In this document: positions 11,347 through 23,725 of the stretch, one piece after another
Layout: each line of letters begins with the position of its first letter
Numbering within the stretch: position 1 is the stretch's first letter
Assembly: GCA_018873225.1 (NCBI GenBank)
Contig: JAEILZ010000009.1
Span: 487,501 to 551,500 of the forward strand
From: [Phialemoniopsis] sp. UDSM-2020
Lineage: Eukaryota > Ascomycota > Sordariomycetes > Thyridiales > Thyridiaceae
Direction: 5' to 3'
Length of the DNA stretch: 64,000 nt
Program-made: the position numbers and the translations under genes
Notes under the pieces: model-generated
What the model saw: only the letters and a program-made list of their open reading frames with translations
The model's database searches: none
What the model was told of the DNA's origin: nothing

Positions 11347-12535
11347 ACGAAACGAGCATTTATGACTTTGTTTTCATTGAGCTCTGTGATGGTCTACGGC
11401 TCTCGCAGCTATGTACCATATATTCGACTCGGCTTAAGTGCAAGTCTGGTTGCACTGTTGAGTTGGCCAAGCCCAAGCGCAGGGACTCTTCAGCCCAGGG
11501 GCTAATTTTATTTAATGTTCATGTTCATGTACATCATAGACCGTCTGCTAGTTTAATCTCGGTTTTTCTTTGGCATAGAGATGCTTCATGTTCGGAGAGA
11601 CTGGAAGCAAGGGTAGAGAGAGAGAGGAGAAGGATGCAGGACTATCATATGGCGTCCCGTCTTTGCATCCCCACAACAACAGCACATGAGCCGGGATCAG
11701 ACGAGCTACATCGCGGAACATGGGGCGGCGTTTTTGAGGGTTTACCGGACAAACGACTTTTGTTTTCGCTCTGCCGCGGGATGAGTGTACGGTCTAGAGC
11801 TCGTATCACATTTTTTCTTTATCACCTTGAAGAGTAATAGCATATTTATGACAATGAAGCTATGATACTGTCCAGCGCAATATTGGGCCATATCTGAACC
11901 GCTATACAGTCTGTCCTCGCTGGGGACCGCGGGCCTAATGACTCTTGGTCGTATGCGGGTGACATCCTGGGCTAGGCAGTATTGAATACGAATCAAACTG
12001 CTTCGACCATCGTCGGCCGATGGGGAGGATGACCAGTGTCACGCTGACCTGGAGATGGATGTCAGTGTAATAAGCCCATGACAATTCCAGGGTCTCAGCA
12101 TGTGGTGGGTCTCCGCCCTACGATTCGACTAGGTGCGGTTTTGGTTGGGGCGACTGGCGTCGGGTGACATCACTTGCATCCTAGCTTGACAGCTCTCGCC
12201 TCGGCAGGCACTTTTAGCATGTTTTTGGCGGATCAGGGAATAAAAGAGCACGGGTAGCTGAGCTTTGACGCCTCAACCACCACGAACCAAGCAAGCCAAA
12301 CTTGGAAGTTTTGCGACGCACGACACGTCCAGCGCCCGAGCCTTGGACTTTTCTCTTCTTCTCTCTCCCTCTCAAATCACTGACGAGCTTGTTCCACTCC
12401 TAATTAGTATCGCGTCTGCACCTTCCAGCTGGAATAGGCACTGCGGTACTATTCTTCTTCATCCTGTTCGTCACATGGAGTAAAGAAACACCCCACCAAA
12501 ATCCTCAACCGATTGCTCGAGGCAAGGCTGCTACA
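11347..12535. other. Intergenic region
   Basis: 3' UTR of the GDP-mannose transporter, then the promoter and CT-rich leader (about 12330-12400) of the acyltransferase. The short ORFs here lack family features. Nothing else seen. Confidence 0.5.
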
Positions 12536-14471
12536 ATGTTGCCATACATTGACGCACGTACGTGCTCGTTCACCAGTGCTTCGATCACACGAACCATCTC
12601 GTACTGACACCAAGCTCTTCTACAGCTTTCGTCTTCCTGGCGGACAAGCTAGGCGCTTCGTCTGACGAACGTAAGTGCCCTCTGCGCCCAATGGGCCCAT
12701 AACTGCTGCTAGGACACGATAGGCTAACTTCCAGAATGCAGTCAAACTGATCGCGTCTTTCCTCTTCTCCTACCCATTTGCCGGGCTTCTCAAGAGAGTG
12801 CCCGATGCCCGTCCTGCATACAAGAATCTCTTCAACATCAGGTATTGGTCTTCCACCATTGGCAGAGCCTGGCCTTGGTCTCACAAAAGTCTGCTATAGC
12901 GTGTCTCTATTCTACCTCGTCGGACTTTTTGACCTATGGAGCGGTCTTCGCACCATCGTCATCTCCTCGGCTGGCGCCTACGCCATCGCCAAGTATCTCC
13001 GTGGGTCTCCGTACATGCCATGGATCGGCTTCGTCTTCGTCATGGGTCACATGTCGATCAACCAGCTGGCCCGCCAGTTCGAGAACAACCCCTCCGCCGT
13101 TGATATCACCGGCGCGCAAATGGTTCTTGTCATGAAGATCACGGCCTTTTGCTGGAACGTGGCCGATGGCATGCTCCCCGATGAGCAGCTCAGCGACTTC
13201 CAGAAGGACAGGGTCATTCGTGAGCTGCCCAGCCTGCTGGACTACGCAGCCTTTGTGCTCTTCTTCCCTGGACTTATGGTTGGTCCGGCGTTCGACTACG
13301 CCGAGTACAGGCGTTGGATCGATACGAGTATGTTCGACATACCAGCCAGCGTCGACCCATCCAAGCGGCCGCCTACGCGCAAAGCACGAAGGATTCCACG
13401 TTCAGGTACCCCGGCCACCCTGAAAGGGGCATCCGGTCTCCTTTGGATCTTTGCCTTCTTGAAACTCTCTGCATACTACTACCCGCAGAGTCTGATCGAG
13501 CCTAGTTACCTGAACTATGGCTTCCTACGCAGGGTTTTCATCATGCATATGGTCGGCTTCACTGCGCGGTGCAAGTATTACGGAGTCTGGTCTCTCACAG
13601 AAGGCGCCTGTATCCTGGCTGGCATAGGATACAATGGCGTTGACCCCAAGACCGGACGCGTTTCTTGGAATCGTGCTCAGAACATCAATCCCTGGAGTGT
13701 TGAGACGGCCCAGAACACCAGAGGGTATCTGGAAGGATGGAACATGAAGACCAACTCTTGGCTGAGGAATTATATCTACCTCAGAGTGACGCCGCGTGGC
13801 AAGAAGCCGGGGTTCCGCGCTAGCATGGCTACTTTTGTGACGAGTGCGATCTGGCACGGCTTCTACCCAGGTTACTACCTGAGCTTTGTGTTGGCAAGTC
13901 TGGTTCAGACCGTCGCGAAGAGTACGTATCCCCCTCCCCTCCCCATTCCCACTAATGCATAGCGAAAGTCAAGATTGCTCATTGACCAACCTTGATAGAC
14001 TTCCGCCGCCTTGTCCGTCCCTTCTTCCTCCACCCGGCTACTCAGCAGCCTGTGGCCTCAAAACGCTACTACGATCTCTTCTCGTACCTTGCCACGCAGC
14101 TCACATTCGCCTTCGTCGTCGGCCCCTTTGTGCTCCTCCGCCTCGACGATTCGCTTATCGCGTGGGGCCGCGTCTACTTCTACGGTGTTGTTGGTACCCT
14201 CGCATCGATTGCCTTCTTCGCATCGCCCGCCAAGGCCTTCCTGCGGAAGCGTCTGCAGGAACGGGCGTCCCGCGCCGGCGTCGCGGGTACCAAGCCCGAG
14301 CCAGGTGCCCCCGCCGGCACGCTGCACAAGTCGGCGAGCACCGACAGTCTCAAGGGCCCCATGCTCGGCGTCAGCCCGGACCTGGAGGGAGAGATTGAGG
14401 AGATGAAAGTGGAGATTGAAAAGATCCAGAAGGAGAGAAGGGCCTCGATGGCTGCCAAGAAGAGCAAGTAG
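12536..14471 (+). CDS. ale1: MBOAT lysophospholipid acyltransferase (Ale1/Lpt1 type)
   Basis: ER membrane enzyme that re-acylates lysophospholipids in the Lands cycle. Five exons: 12536..12557, 12626..12670, 12742..12841, 12900..13921 and 13999..14471; 553 residues. The first three exons are tiny (22, 45 and 100 bases) and recovering them restores a continuous N-terminus (MLPYIDAPFVFLADKLGASS). Multiple membrane segments follow. YRRWID and RGYLEGWNMKTNSWLRNYIY are the conserved MBOAT blocks, and His375 in AIWHGFYPGYY is the invariant catalytic histidine. The last ~30 residues form a lysine/glutamate-rich helix likely to be a coiled coil. Substrate specificity among LPC, LPE and LPA is inferred from similarity to Ale1, not seen directly. 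Confidence 0.94.
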
Positions 14472-15315
14472 AACTCGATGGTGGATGGCTAGGGATGCTA
14501 CGGCAGAGTTGTCTACTGTGCACTGGTGGCACATGTAGAGGCGTTCGAGAAGGTGCTATTTGGCAATTTTGATGTGTTTGTAACGAGAACATGCATTATG
14601 CAGTCATGCTGCCACATTTTGCGAGCATGTATTTGAGCAATGATTTCGTACACCGAGCCAGCCTAATGCACAAGAGTGTGTATCCATATAGATGCAAACA
14701 AATACCATCTAAATTAATCAATATCATTCATGAGAGCCATGGGCTCATAAGTGTCATAAGGACTGTTTTTGAAAGCAAAAAATACCAAAAGGATCCATGA
14801 TGTATGGATCCTTGTTTCCCTTGAGCAATAGGAGCCATAAACACTGAGCGTATGGCCCATTCTGAGACTGGGCTCTCCCCAAAACTCCACAAGACAGCTA
14901 TATAGGGTGTAAGTGTGCAGGGGTATCCAGATGTCTCCTCCGTGTCTATCTCCCGTCGCGCCTTGGTCTGTCCCTGAGCTTTTCTATACAAAGGCTCATC
15001 CGCTGTATGTCCGGTCTGCTAAGATGTTCTGGTAAAAGGGGGTAGTGGTGGTGGTGATACAATTTGATACAAGGTGGGTAGTAGTTTAAGGAACGGTTTT
15101 GTGTGTTGGACAATGCTCGTCCAAGTGATATATCGATTCCAGTGTTTGTCTGGAAAGAAAAGCAAGAAGCAGAAAGTATAAAGAGAAAAGTAATCAAGAA
15201 GTCGTAGGCCGTAGCGGCGTAAAAAGTCGTCAGAAGGTCATCAAAAAGAGGCAGGGTAATCCAAGATTGTATCTGGTAAACGCAAGAGTCGGTAGCGGCG
15301 AAGGGTGCAGTAGGG
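14472..15315. other. Convergent 3' regions
   Basis: AT-rich stretch between two converging genes. There is a small inverted motif around the ATCCATGATGTATGGAT sequence at about 14790-14807. No gene supported. Confidence 0.5.
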
Positions 15316-18300
15316 CTACCGTCCCCAGCCCTGCCGAACGCCGACGACGACGAGCGCGACGACGGCGCCCAGGAGCAGCACGCCCAGGACGGCCATGCAG
15401 CGGTTCAGGTTGCGCCACCACCGGGCGCTCTGGTAGCGCACCTCGTCGGCCGTGAGCAGCTGCTGCTTGAAGGCCTCGGGCACGCCGAACTCGCCCTGGG
15501 CGCGCTCGAGCATCTGCTGCGCCTGCGACTTGGGCGGCAGCGGGAGGAAGGCGGCGATCATCCAGGCTGTAAGCAGACATTAGGATCAAGTCTTGACTGA
15601 GATAAGGAGGATCTGTGTCGAGACTTACCAAAGGGGAAAACGAACCCCGCCATGAATAGGACGACCTGCGCGTTGCGCCGGCCCATGAGCCCGCTCTCGG
15701 CGCTCCAGCTCACGCTCGGCGGCTCCCAGATGCTGTACCGGCTCGCGCGGCGGTCAAACCGCAGGTGCGGGCTCCAGATGGAACTCGTCTTGTGCCGCAG
15801 GCCGGGCACGATCTTGCTCTCGTAGTCGGCCGGGTGGGCTCCCCGGGGCACGTCTATGCTCGCCGAGTCGGAGAACGGACCACCACCGCCGCCAACCACG
15901 GCCTGCTTGGCGCGCTTGCGCTTGCTGTAGATGTTGAGCGGGAAGTGGTCTGTGCCGGGGCTGTCGGACCCCGCGCGGAAGCTGCCCATGCGCCTGGGAG
16001 CAGGGCCAAAGGGCCCGCTGCTGCCGTCGCCCTCGGACTCCTCCGATATGCTCGGCGCGCCGATCAGGCGCCTCTGCTCGCCGGAGCCGTAGTACAAGCG
16101 GGCCCAGGCGGGGATGTTGCTCCCCGACACGGAGCTGAAGCTGTTGGCGCGCGACGAGCTCGACGAGTGCAGGTTGCGGCTCGATGAGTTTGTGCTCGCG
16201 AAGAAGGCGCTAAGGCCGGTGCGCGACGGGTGCTGCGAGAGTTCGCGCAGGTCGGCGAGGCCGTCGCCGTACTCGTCCTGGTCACGCACCATGCGCGGGC
16301 TGCCGTTGCCAGCCCCGCCGCTCTGGCCGCGCAGGTACGCCGGCTGCGGCCGGTCGAGCGAGTCGCTGCGCGAGTGAGACCGGGTCAGGGACTCGGTCTC
16401 CTCGAGCTGGGCGGCGAGCGAGGACGAGATGCTCAGCATCTGCCTGCTGTGCGTGCTGCTGGCCCAGCCCGTGCTGCTGCGCCGGCGATGGCCGTTGCCG
16501 CTGCCGCTCGGCGTGGCGGAGAGGGGCGAGACGGACCTGCCGGAGCGGGACCCGCGTGGGCTGTCCTCCTCGTCCTCGGACATGACGGTGGAGAGTTGGG
16601 AACTCCATTGGTGTGGGTGAGTTTCTATCATCTGGACTCGTCGCTGTGGTTCGGCAGGTCCAGAGGGTTGAGCTGGAGGTGTCGAATCCCATGCATCCGA
16701 CCGCTCTGGATTTGCCGAGGAACTCGGAGTGGAAGGTGCGCGGAAGTTGATGAGTGCCGGAGCGGCGAAAAGAGGCTGACTAGCTTCGTGACTGACTATT
16801 GATGAAATTGATTGGAGAGACTTTGCCGATTCGGTACGTCGTAATGACTCTCTCGACCTCGACTTGTAGTACCCGTACTTGTCGGGCGATCTCCTCCGGG
16901 CTGTACGCAACGGCGGAACTAGTAAGCTCTCTTGTGAATACGTAGCACGCGGTTCTCGTGATACGGTAGCGAAGGAAGGTGTTGGAGAAGGGTCACCGTG
17001 GAGAACGTAGTTCTGGTCGCTGGCTGGTGTTCGAAGCGAGATCGGACTGCTCTCGAAGACCGGTGCAGCAGGGGACGATTCTCCTAGGAGTTGGACGTTT
17101 GAGTCGTTGGAGGACGGCGGTCGGATACTGTCAGTTGAGTCTGCTGCGATAGAAGGGCTATACTCGTAGACTTTGTAATTCGTCGTTTCGGAGAGTGTCG
17201 ATGCCGACTCTTCGGAACTGAACGAGTCCTTTGGGACCACGAGACGTGGAGGTGTCTCCTCCGGTGCTGGTGCGGGCGAGGAGTCCCCTTGCTCCGCCAA
17301 TGTCGTGTACTCAAAGTCCTCTGGCTCCTCGGGAGATGATGCCTCGGGCAATGGCGCAAGCGGTGTCTCTTGAGCGACAGCGGTATAGGCGATCGCCTTC
17401 TTTTGCTTGGAATCTGGTGTCTTTGGGACTCTTCGAAGGCCGCCCACCATGCGATCGTTTCCGGGTGAGGCGGCTATAGGATCCTCAGCTAATTGTGTGG
17501 TGGAGGAGTTGGGAGAGGGAGTGAACGGAGAGAGGGAGAGGTCGGCAAAGGTAGCGGTTGTGCCGGGAGAGCTCGGACGATCGTCGCTGAACGCGTCAGA
17601 TGAGAGACGTTCATGCGAGCTCGAGGTGCGGACGGTAGTGAAGGAGAGGGGTGGTGATTGGAGGCTGCTGCGGGCGTCGGATGGCGGACGTCGCGGCACG
17701 AGCGAAAAGGTCTTGTCGGCATGCACAGCAATAAAATTTTGACGCCGAGGTTTATGCCTCTGAGCTGAAGCCGTGGACGAGGCTGGACTGGGCTGGCCAT
17801 CTTGGTCGTCATCAGACTGAACCGTGGTGGCGGCGGGAGCATTAATCGAGGTGTTATTGCTGAAATTCGACCGGGATCTTGGACCAGGGGCTGGCTGTGG
17901 TGCCAGACCAGGAGCGGGTTTCGATGCTGAAACGCCTCCGACCCCTTCCCACGACCTCGCCAATGAAGTCGCCGAGGATGAGGGCGAAGACCATGCGGAA
18001 GCTTGGCTGCCAGAAGGCCGCTCTGTCATGTCGCTTGCCCTCCTAGCCCAGCTCGCCCGGACTCGTCCGATCCCCTGCTCGACATCGTTTCCAGAAAACG
18101 ATCTGGCTTCTGCTGCATGAGGATTTGCGGAAGATTGACTGGCGCTGCGACCTTGCGCATCGAGCCTCGGCGGCGTATAAGGAACGACGCGAATAGCTAG
18201 AGTGTTTCCCTGCGATTGCGACCGTTCGCGCAAAGGGTGCGGTCGTTGGACTACATCCTCTGGACTGCTCGGCCGACCCAGCGATGACCGGTGGAGATTT

Positions 18301-18320
18301 TGCTCTCCGGACCCCGACAT
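15316..18320 (-). CDS. Serine-rich fungal protein with two C-terminal membrane segments, unrecognised
   Basis: Not assigned to a known family. Minus-strand exons 18320..15629 and 15566..15316 (intron 62 bases) give 980 residues. Roughly the first 880 residues are low complexity, very rich in Ser, Pro, Arg and acidic residues, with many SxxS/RRxS-like sites that could be phosphorylated. The end is ordered: a hydrophobic segment spanning the intron (VVLFMAGFVFPFAWMIAAF, about 885-905), a short helix-rich loop with RYQSARWWRNLNRC, and a second membrane segment (about 954-974) ending VRQGWGR. The membrane end crossing the splice junction in frame supports it being one real gene. A C-terminally anchored, disordered cytosolic regulator is my inference. 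The start is the first ATG after stops. Confidence 0.8.
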
Positions 18321-18400
18321 TGTCCTGGCAAGACAACGTCGAAGTCTGCTGAGCTGGATCCACCGGGTCCTTTCAGATCAAGAGATCTCACAGTAGAGGA

Positions 18401-18694
18401 TCAAAAAGAGTCCATGTCGAGTTCCTGTGGAGCAACCTGAGAATCATTAGGGGGCGCTTCAGCAGCTCGCCAGTCGAAAAAGAGGCGGAACCACAATCGC
18501 CCTGCTGCGATGAAGATGGACAATCCGTAGTGCGCTTCCTTCCTCGAGAAGTTTTCCCACGTAAAGTCAGACGGTCGTTCGAAATCCGGAATCTGGTTTG
18601 CGTGTCCGAACCTTCGCGATAACAAGTCGGAGCTGGTCGGCGTCTTTCCAGTGTCCCAGAGAATTAGGTAGGCGAATATTCGGCAAGATGAAGT
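18401..18694 (-). CDS. Possible coding exon of a small unrecognised protein
   Basis: From a good splice acceptor (minus strand GCTTTTGTAG, ending at 18695) a frame stays open for 97 codons to a stop at 18401. The peptide looks protein-like: FAYLILWDTGKTPTSSDLL, then HANQIPDFERPSDFTWENFS, then an amphipathic or membrane-like stretch RKEAHYGLSIFIAAGRLWF. There is no ATG before the last few codons, so a 5' exon with the start must lie upstream, and I could not place it. It sits just upstream of the serine-rich gene on the same strand, so it could also be part of that gene's leader. No family recognised. Confidence 0.3.
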   Translation of the reverse strand, partial: TSSCRIFAYLILWDTGKTPTSSDLLSRRFGHANQIPDFERPSDFTWENFSRKEAHYGLSIFIAAGRLWFRLFFDWRAAEAPPNDSQVAPQELDMDSF

Positions 18695-21462
18695 CTACAA
18701 AAGCAAAGCCGCGAAAGAGTGAACGGCCGGAGAAGGCAAAAGAAATAATAGTAAGGAAATAGGCAAGAAAGAGCTGAGCAAGGCAGGTTAAAGATAGTAG
18801 AGAAGAGCAGGGTGGGCGGGTGCCAGATGAAGTATTAGCAGGCGAGATATCGAGACATGAATGGCCAGGGGCAGCCGCCTTGCTTGGCCGAATAGGCGCA
18901 GTGTTCCAGCTCCAAGGCAGAGGGAAGCTTTCGAAACGGGACGAACTGCCTCGTGATAAGAGACCTTGCTATTATGAGAGAGCAGGAGGAGAAGGGGAAG
19001 AAGGAAAAAGGCACGAGAACGGTAGCAGTGGTGACAAACAGCGCCCCCCGGGGCAGCCAGGATCAATCTCAGAGCGTGGCATCGGGTATCCGTTCAAGGA
19101 TAGCATCTGACAGAATCCAAGTCGGGCCCCCGGTCCATTGGCCAAGAGACTGGGCCAACCGGTCTGGTCTGCCAACTTACTGAGCAGTGAGTGAGAGAGA
19201 GCGCCGCGCGCGCACCTACCAGCGATAGACCATGCAAAGTTCAGGAGGAGGGAGTGGGTAGAGATACACCGCTCAACGACGAGCTGCACGCCGGTAGGTT
19301 CGGTTCAAACCGAACCCTGGCAAAATGGAGACGAGGCTGGCCGACGTTTAATTTGATCCATGGGTTCTCTCCACCAAAACCCATCAGAACCCACGGCCGC
19401 CATGTGCCTCTGCTGAACCGCGCGTCTTTAGCGGTATTGCTGCCCCCTGTACCACTGCACTTTTGGGCAATCGGCCGACCCAGCGGTTCCCAATTCGGCG
19501 CTGTTGAGCTGTACAAGCCCCTGCAGCTAGCAAAGTATTGCTACATTAGGGCGCTGAGAGGCCCCAGAAGCCCGCTCTGTCGGCCACTGACGGCTGCAGC
19601 TGCGTCCTGGACACTGCAGCTGGCCAATTTCCCTCTCTCGTCTAGCATCGTCAGCCGCGACGCACGATACTTTACTGCGCTCCGTACTCTCCGTATTGTT
19701 TGACTTTTGACAGCAGCGAAAAGCAATTAGGATCAACAACGGCCTGGGTCTTGTGTGTCATGACGGGAGTGTGGACACGACGAGACCGTTGGATCTGAAC
19801 AACTCGTACAACATGAGCACAGGTTTCATGATGATCGGCCGTCTGGAGGAGCGCCTACTGCAGGTCTTGCTTCTCTCAAGCCGGCCGAGTCTGCATATGT
19901 GACGTTTGGCTGCCGGTTCGGGTGCTCACGCGGTCAATTGGACTGCGTCTGTATGATGTCGGACCTTTGTAAACAATGGCCGAAATCATTCGTCCCCAGA
20001 CTATCTCCCCAATATGCGGGCATGCAAGCTGGCCTCGCCTCAAGCATTACTGCCTGAATCTGATCACGCATTTCTGTAGCCTACAACACACGTCAAAGAG
20101 GCCCTCCTGTTGCAAAGAGAGGATGTCTGTTCGGCAGTGGTCCATGGCTTATGGATACGTGTATATCCAGGGACTTGGCAGCAGATTGGCGAACGATACC
20201 GAACATCCCACCAGTATATGCCCGCAAAGTACATCCAATACCGGGAAGTATATGCACAATCCGATGCCTCTTATCATGTATAGCTCCAAGGAAAGAGCCC
20301 ACAAGACCACTAACTCTAGCGGTGGTGGATGAAGCCGGGGGCGGGTCTATTGGAGAGATCGAGAGGTGGTAATTTAACAACGCGTAGCCGCGACTTTTCG
20401 CGTTCATGCGGACCCCTGTCGATGTTGCTGTGGCTTAATTGCAAGTATATGCAACACCTGCTAAGCCACCAGACTGGCGCTTGCGATTGCTACCATGGAC
20501 ATTGTCGAGAGCCACTGGAGTTGAACTTACGAGGTTGCTCCCTTGATCCTGGCGATGATCTTCCAACTTTATCTTCGGAGGAATGGCGGAAGATGGAAAC
20601 ACGAACCCGAGGAGACGGGGCTGGCTTGGTTTGCTTCCAAGCAGATCGACTCCGTTTCCATATCCGGGACGGTGGAGACTTCTAAGCTGGAGGGACCGAA
20701 CTACTTACTAAAGATGAATGAGAATAATATCAACACGATAAGAGAGAAAGCGGGAGATGCATGAGTGCCGGCCGCGACAAAGAGAACGCATAAACAGCCG
20801 AAAACGAAAAAGAAATCGCTAGCCATTCAATAGTGTATCTGCTGCAGGAATAAAACAGCCCGAAATCTGGTCGCAGTAACAGCCCATTCGACGCGCGCTT
20901 ACAATCGCATGTAACCAGTCGTTAGTTGTCGATTCAACTCACCACTGAGGCCTTTTATCCGCTAGGCCTGACGCCTGCCCGCAGCTGCGACCAGTTCTCA
21001 TACAACTCCACCAGCCCACGCGTGCCTGGTCTGTAGCATCGCTAACTGGTTTTCGACACAGTTATTGTTAGAGAGACAGGCATTTTTGAGGGAAACAGAG
21101 GTCGCGAAAGTGGTAGCGTGCGAGCTGACTGTCAATTGACAGCACCAGAGTGGATTTGGTTTGAAGCCTTTCGTCGCCTGGAAACCCACCAACCAGGTTT
21201 TCCAAACCCGAGCCCCGGCATCAAGGATCATCGTCACCTTGCCAGCAGATAAAGTGGACTGAGAAAATAGGAGTACGGGGGACTCGTCCCAGCTGTTTTC
21301 AAGATACTACAGCCTTGTGTGACAATCGCCCGCCCTCGAGGAAGCCAGGGGTAAGACAACGGCCCAGCATGCCGGCCATCAAGAGTTTCATCGATAAGTA
21401 CATCTACCACAAACGTGAGTCTTTCGTGCCCCTAAAAAGCCCAGGCCACGATCTCAAACAAT
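18695..21462. other. Gene-free stretch before rce1
   Basis: About 2.8 kb without a supported gene apart from a possible unplaced 5' exon for the preceding entry. The minus strand at 18700-18830 is pyrimidine-rich like a fungal leader. Short ORFs at 19191-19703 and 20093-20407 show no family motifs. No tRNA or repeat seen. Confidence 0.5.
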
Positions 21463-22664
21463 ATGCTGCATCTAGAGGAAGATACGCCGCCGCCCATCAC
21501 GACAAACACAGCGGCAGCACTACTGGTAAGTTGTTAAACAATTTCCTCTTCCAAAAGAATGAGCGGCGAAGCCTGTCTCAAATGTGCCGTTGTCATTGTG
21601 TACCCCTGACAAAATTACACTTTCTCACACGAATATTCAGATTGTCTACACGCTCATCTACGTGGTCCCATTCTACCTGTCGTCCCGCACCCGGCCCTCG
21701 CCGGACCTATCCCGGGATGCGCCCTCCGTCATCCGGGCCCGCATCACCTCGGTGACCCTCACGTGCGTCGTCTGCTCCGTCGCCACGTTCTACATCCTCA
21801 CCAACCAGGGCAAGGCTCCTCCCCGGGATGCCGTCCACCTGATGGGCTACCTGCCCCTCGGCCTCGTCGAGGCCGGCAAGACCACCCTGCTGACCGCCCT
21901 GCTCTTCGCCGGCCCCCTGTTTGAGCACCTCGTCATCGAGGGGGCGTGGAGGGACTGGCTTCGCCTGGCGCCCCTGAAGGAGCTGTTTAGCGAATGGACC
22001 GTGTGGAGGAACATCGTAGCTGTAAGTCCTCACCCCTTTTACTCCCCCTTTCGCGAGCCTCGTCACCGGTCTTGGTGTTATCTATAACCCCTACTCAAAA
22101 TCTAACAACAACAAAAACAAGGGCCCCGTCACCGAAGAAGTCCTCTTCCGCTCCGCGGCCGTGCCCCTCATGCTCCTGGCCCGCACCTCCATCTCCAAGA
22201 CCGTCTTCCTGTCCCCCGTCATCTTCGGCCTCGCCCACTTCCACCACTTCTACGAGTTCCGCATCACCCACCGCCAGGTCCCGCTCGCCGCCGCCCTCGC
22301 CCGGTCCGCCTTCCAGCTCGCCTACACCACGCTCTTCGGCGCCTACGCCACGTTTCTCTTCCTCCGCACGGGCAGCCTGCTCGCCATCTGCCTCGTCCAC
22401 GCCTTCTGCAACTGCATGGGCCTGCCCCGCGTGTGGGGGCGCGTCCAGCCCTCCGAGATGGAGGACGAGGTCGCCGCCGCACGCAGGGCAGGTGGAGGCG
22501 GTGCTCGTGGCTCTTCTAATGCTGCTGCTACGGCCGGAACTTCTCCGACGCTGCTGTGGACGGTGGCTTACTACGTGCTCCTAGTCGCGGGTGCGGTCCT
22601 CTGGTATCACAACCTGTGGAGGCTGACTGCCAGCCCGCAGGCTCTGATACCCATGGACGGCTAA
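21463..22664 (+). CDS. rce1: CAAX prenyl protease 2 (Rce1)
   Basis: ER membrane endopeptidase that removes the -aaX tripeptide from prenylated Ras, Rho and a-factor-like proteins. Exons 21463..21525, 21641..22021 and 22122..22664 (introns 115 and 100 bases); 328 residues. Catalytic residues of the ABI/Rce1 family are present: Glu153-Glu154 in GPVTEEVLFRS, His187 in FGLAHFHHFYEF, and His241 and Asn245 in HAFCNCMG. At least seven hydrophobic segments are visible. The start gives MLHLEEDTPPPITTNTAAALL, matching the usual Sordariomycete N-terminus just before the first membrane segment, but an additional upstream exon is possible because the frame stays open to a potential acceptor at 21443. Confidence 0.93.
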
Positions 22665-23725
22665 GCTGGCCAACGGGAGGCTGGGGATATCGAGATGGGG
22701 GAAAAGGGGGAAACGACATCCCCGCGGGTGTGATTGGCGGGATTAGTCGACACAAGACTTGTAGATAGATCGATACATGCAAAGGGAATCGCAGCTTATC
22801 CTCTCAGATACTAGTCGCCATTACCCTCGCCCCAATTGCCGTTCTTATTATGAATAGTAAACAAATGGGGATGCGCACGTCTAATTCACCGTCCAATGAG
22901 GAGCCAGATGGAGACCTCCGGCCGGGGCCTGTAAGTGATCTCAGATTTCGTTATAGGTAATCCTCCGCGAACCGGCGGACACCAAGCAGGAGGAGAACTC
23001 CGGTTTCTTTGTTTCGGTCAGAACTAGTCCGACGATCCAGCATGCATAGCTCCTGGCCTAAGCCACCCTCCATGATGACAGTCCGGCCGAGTGATTTTGC
23101 CATTGCCCTCGAGACGCACCCGCATTTTACCTCACAATTTGACAAGGACCCCGGATTCGACAGTTGCTCGGGTTTTGGCGTCTACGCTTGGGAATAAGCT
23201 CGCCACACCCCTAATTCGATTTCGTTTCATCTGCTAGATCGCGGGTAAGTCACCCGGCCGAGGGACCTTTTGGCGCCAAACGTAGCTGAACTCTATTCAG
23301 CCTGCTGAACAGCCTCTGCCCCCAGCGCCCGCAACTGCGCTGTCCGCCCAATTCTCTGCGAGGTACCCTGAATGTATCGCGATGTTTTCACAAGTCCCCT
23401 GCACACCCTCACTCGAGCCTCCGGTGGGGATGGGCCTGCTTGCCGTTGATCAGCACGCATTATAGCGGTCTCGAACGGGCGCTTGAGATGTGCCAAGCAC
23501 TCTACTGCTATTCCCTGGGCCACCACTACATCACAGGAAGATCATTTGCTGTGACGTCTGGCCTCTCTCATTGGAATGCGATCTCTCTCAGATCAAGTCA
23601 AGTGACTGGCACCAATGCATGCGGCGGAAATGCGAGGAGGTGGGGAGTTTCTGATCATGGTACGATGATCGAGAGAAGAGCGGAGATATCTTGCATCACA
23701 TGTATGTGCTCTCTCTCTCACCGTC
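22665..23725. other. Convergent 3' regions of rce1 and mmm1
   Basis: No supported gene; short ORFs only. Nothing further seen. Confidence 0.5.
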
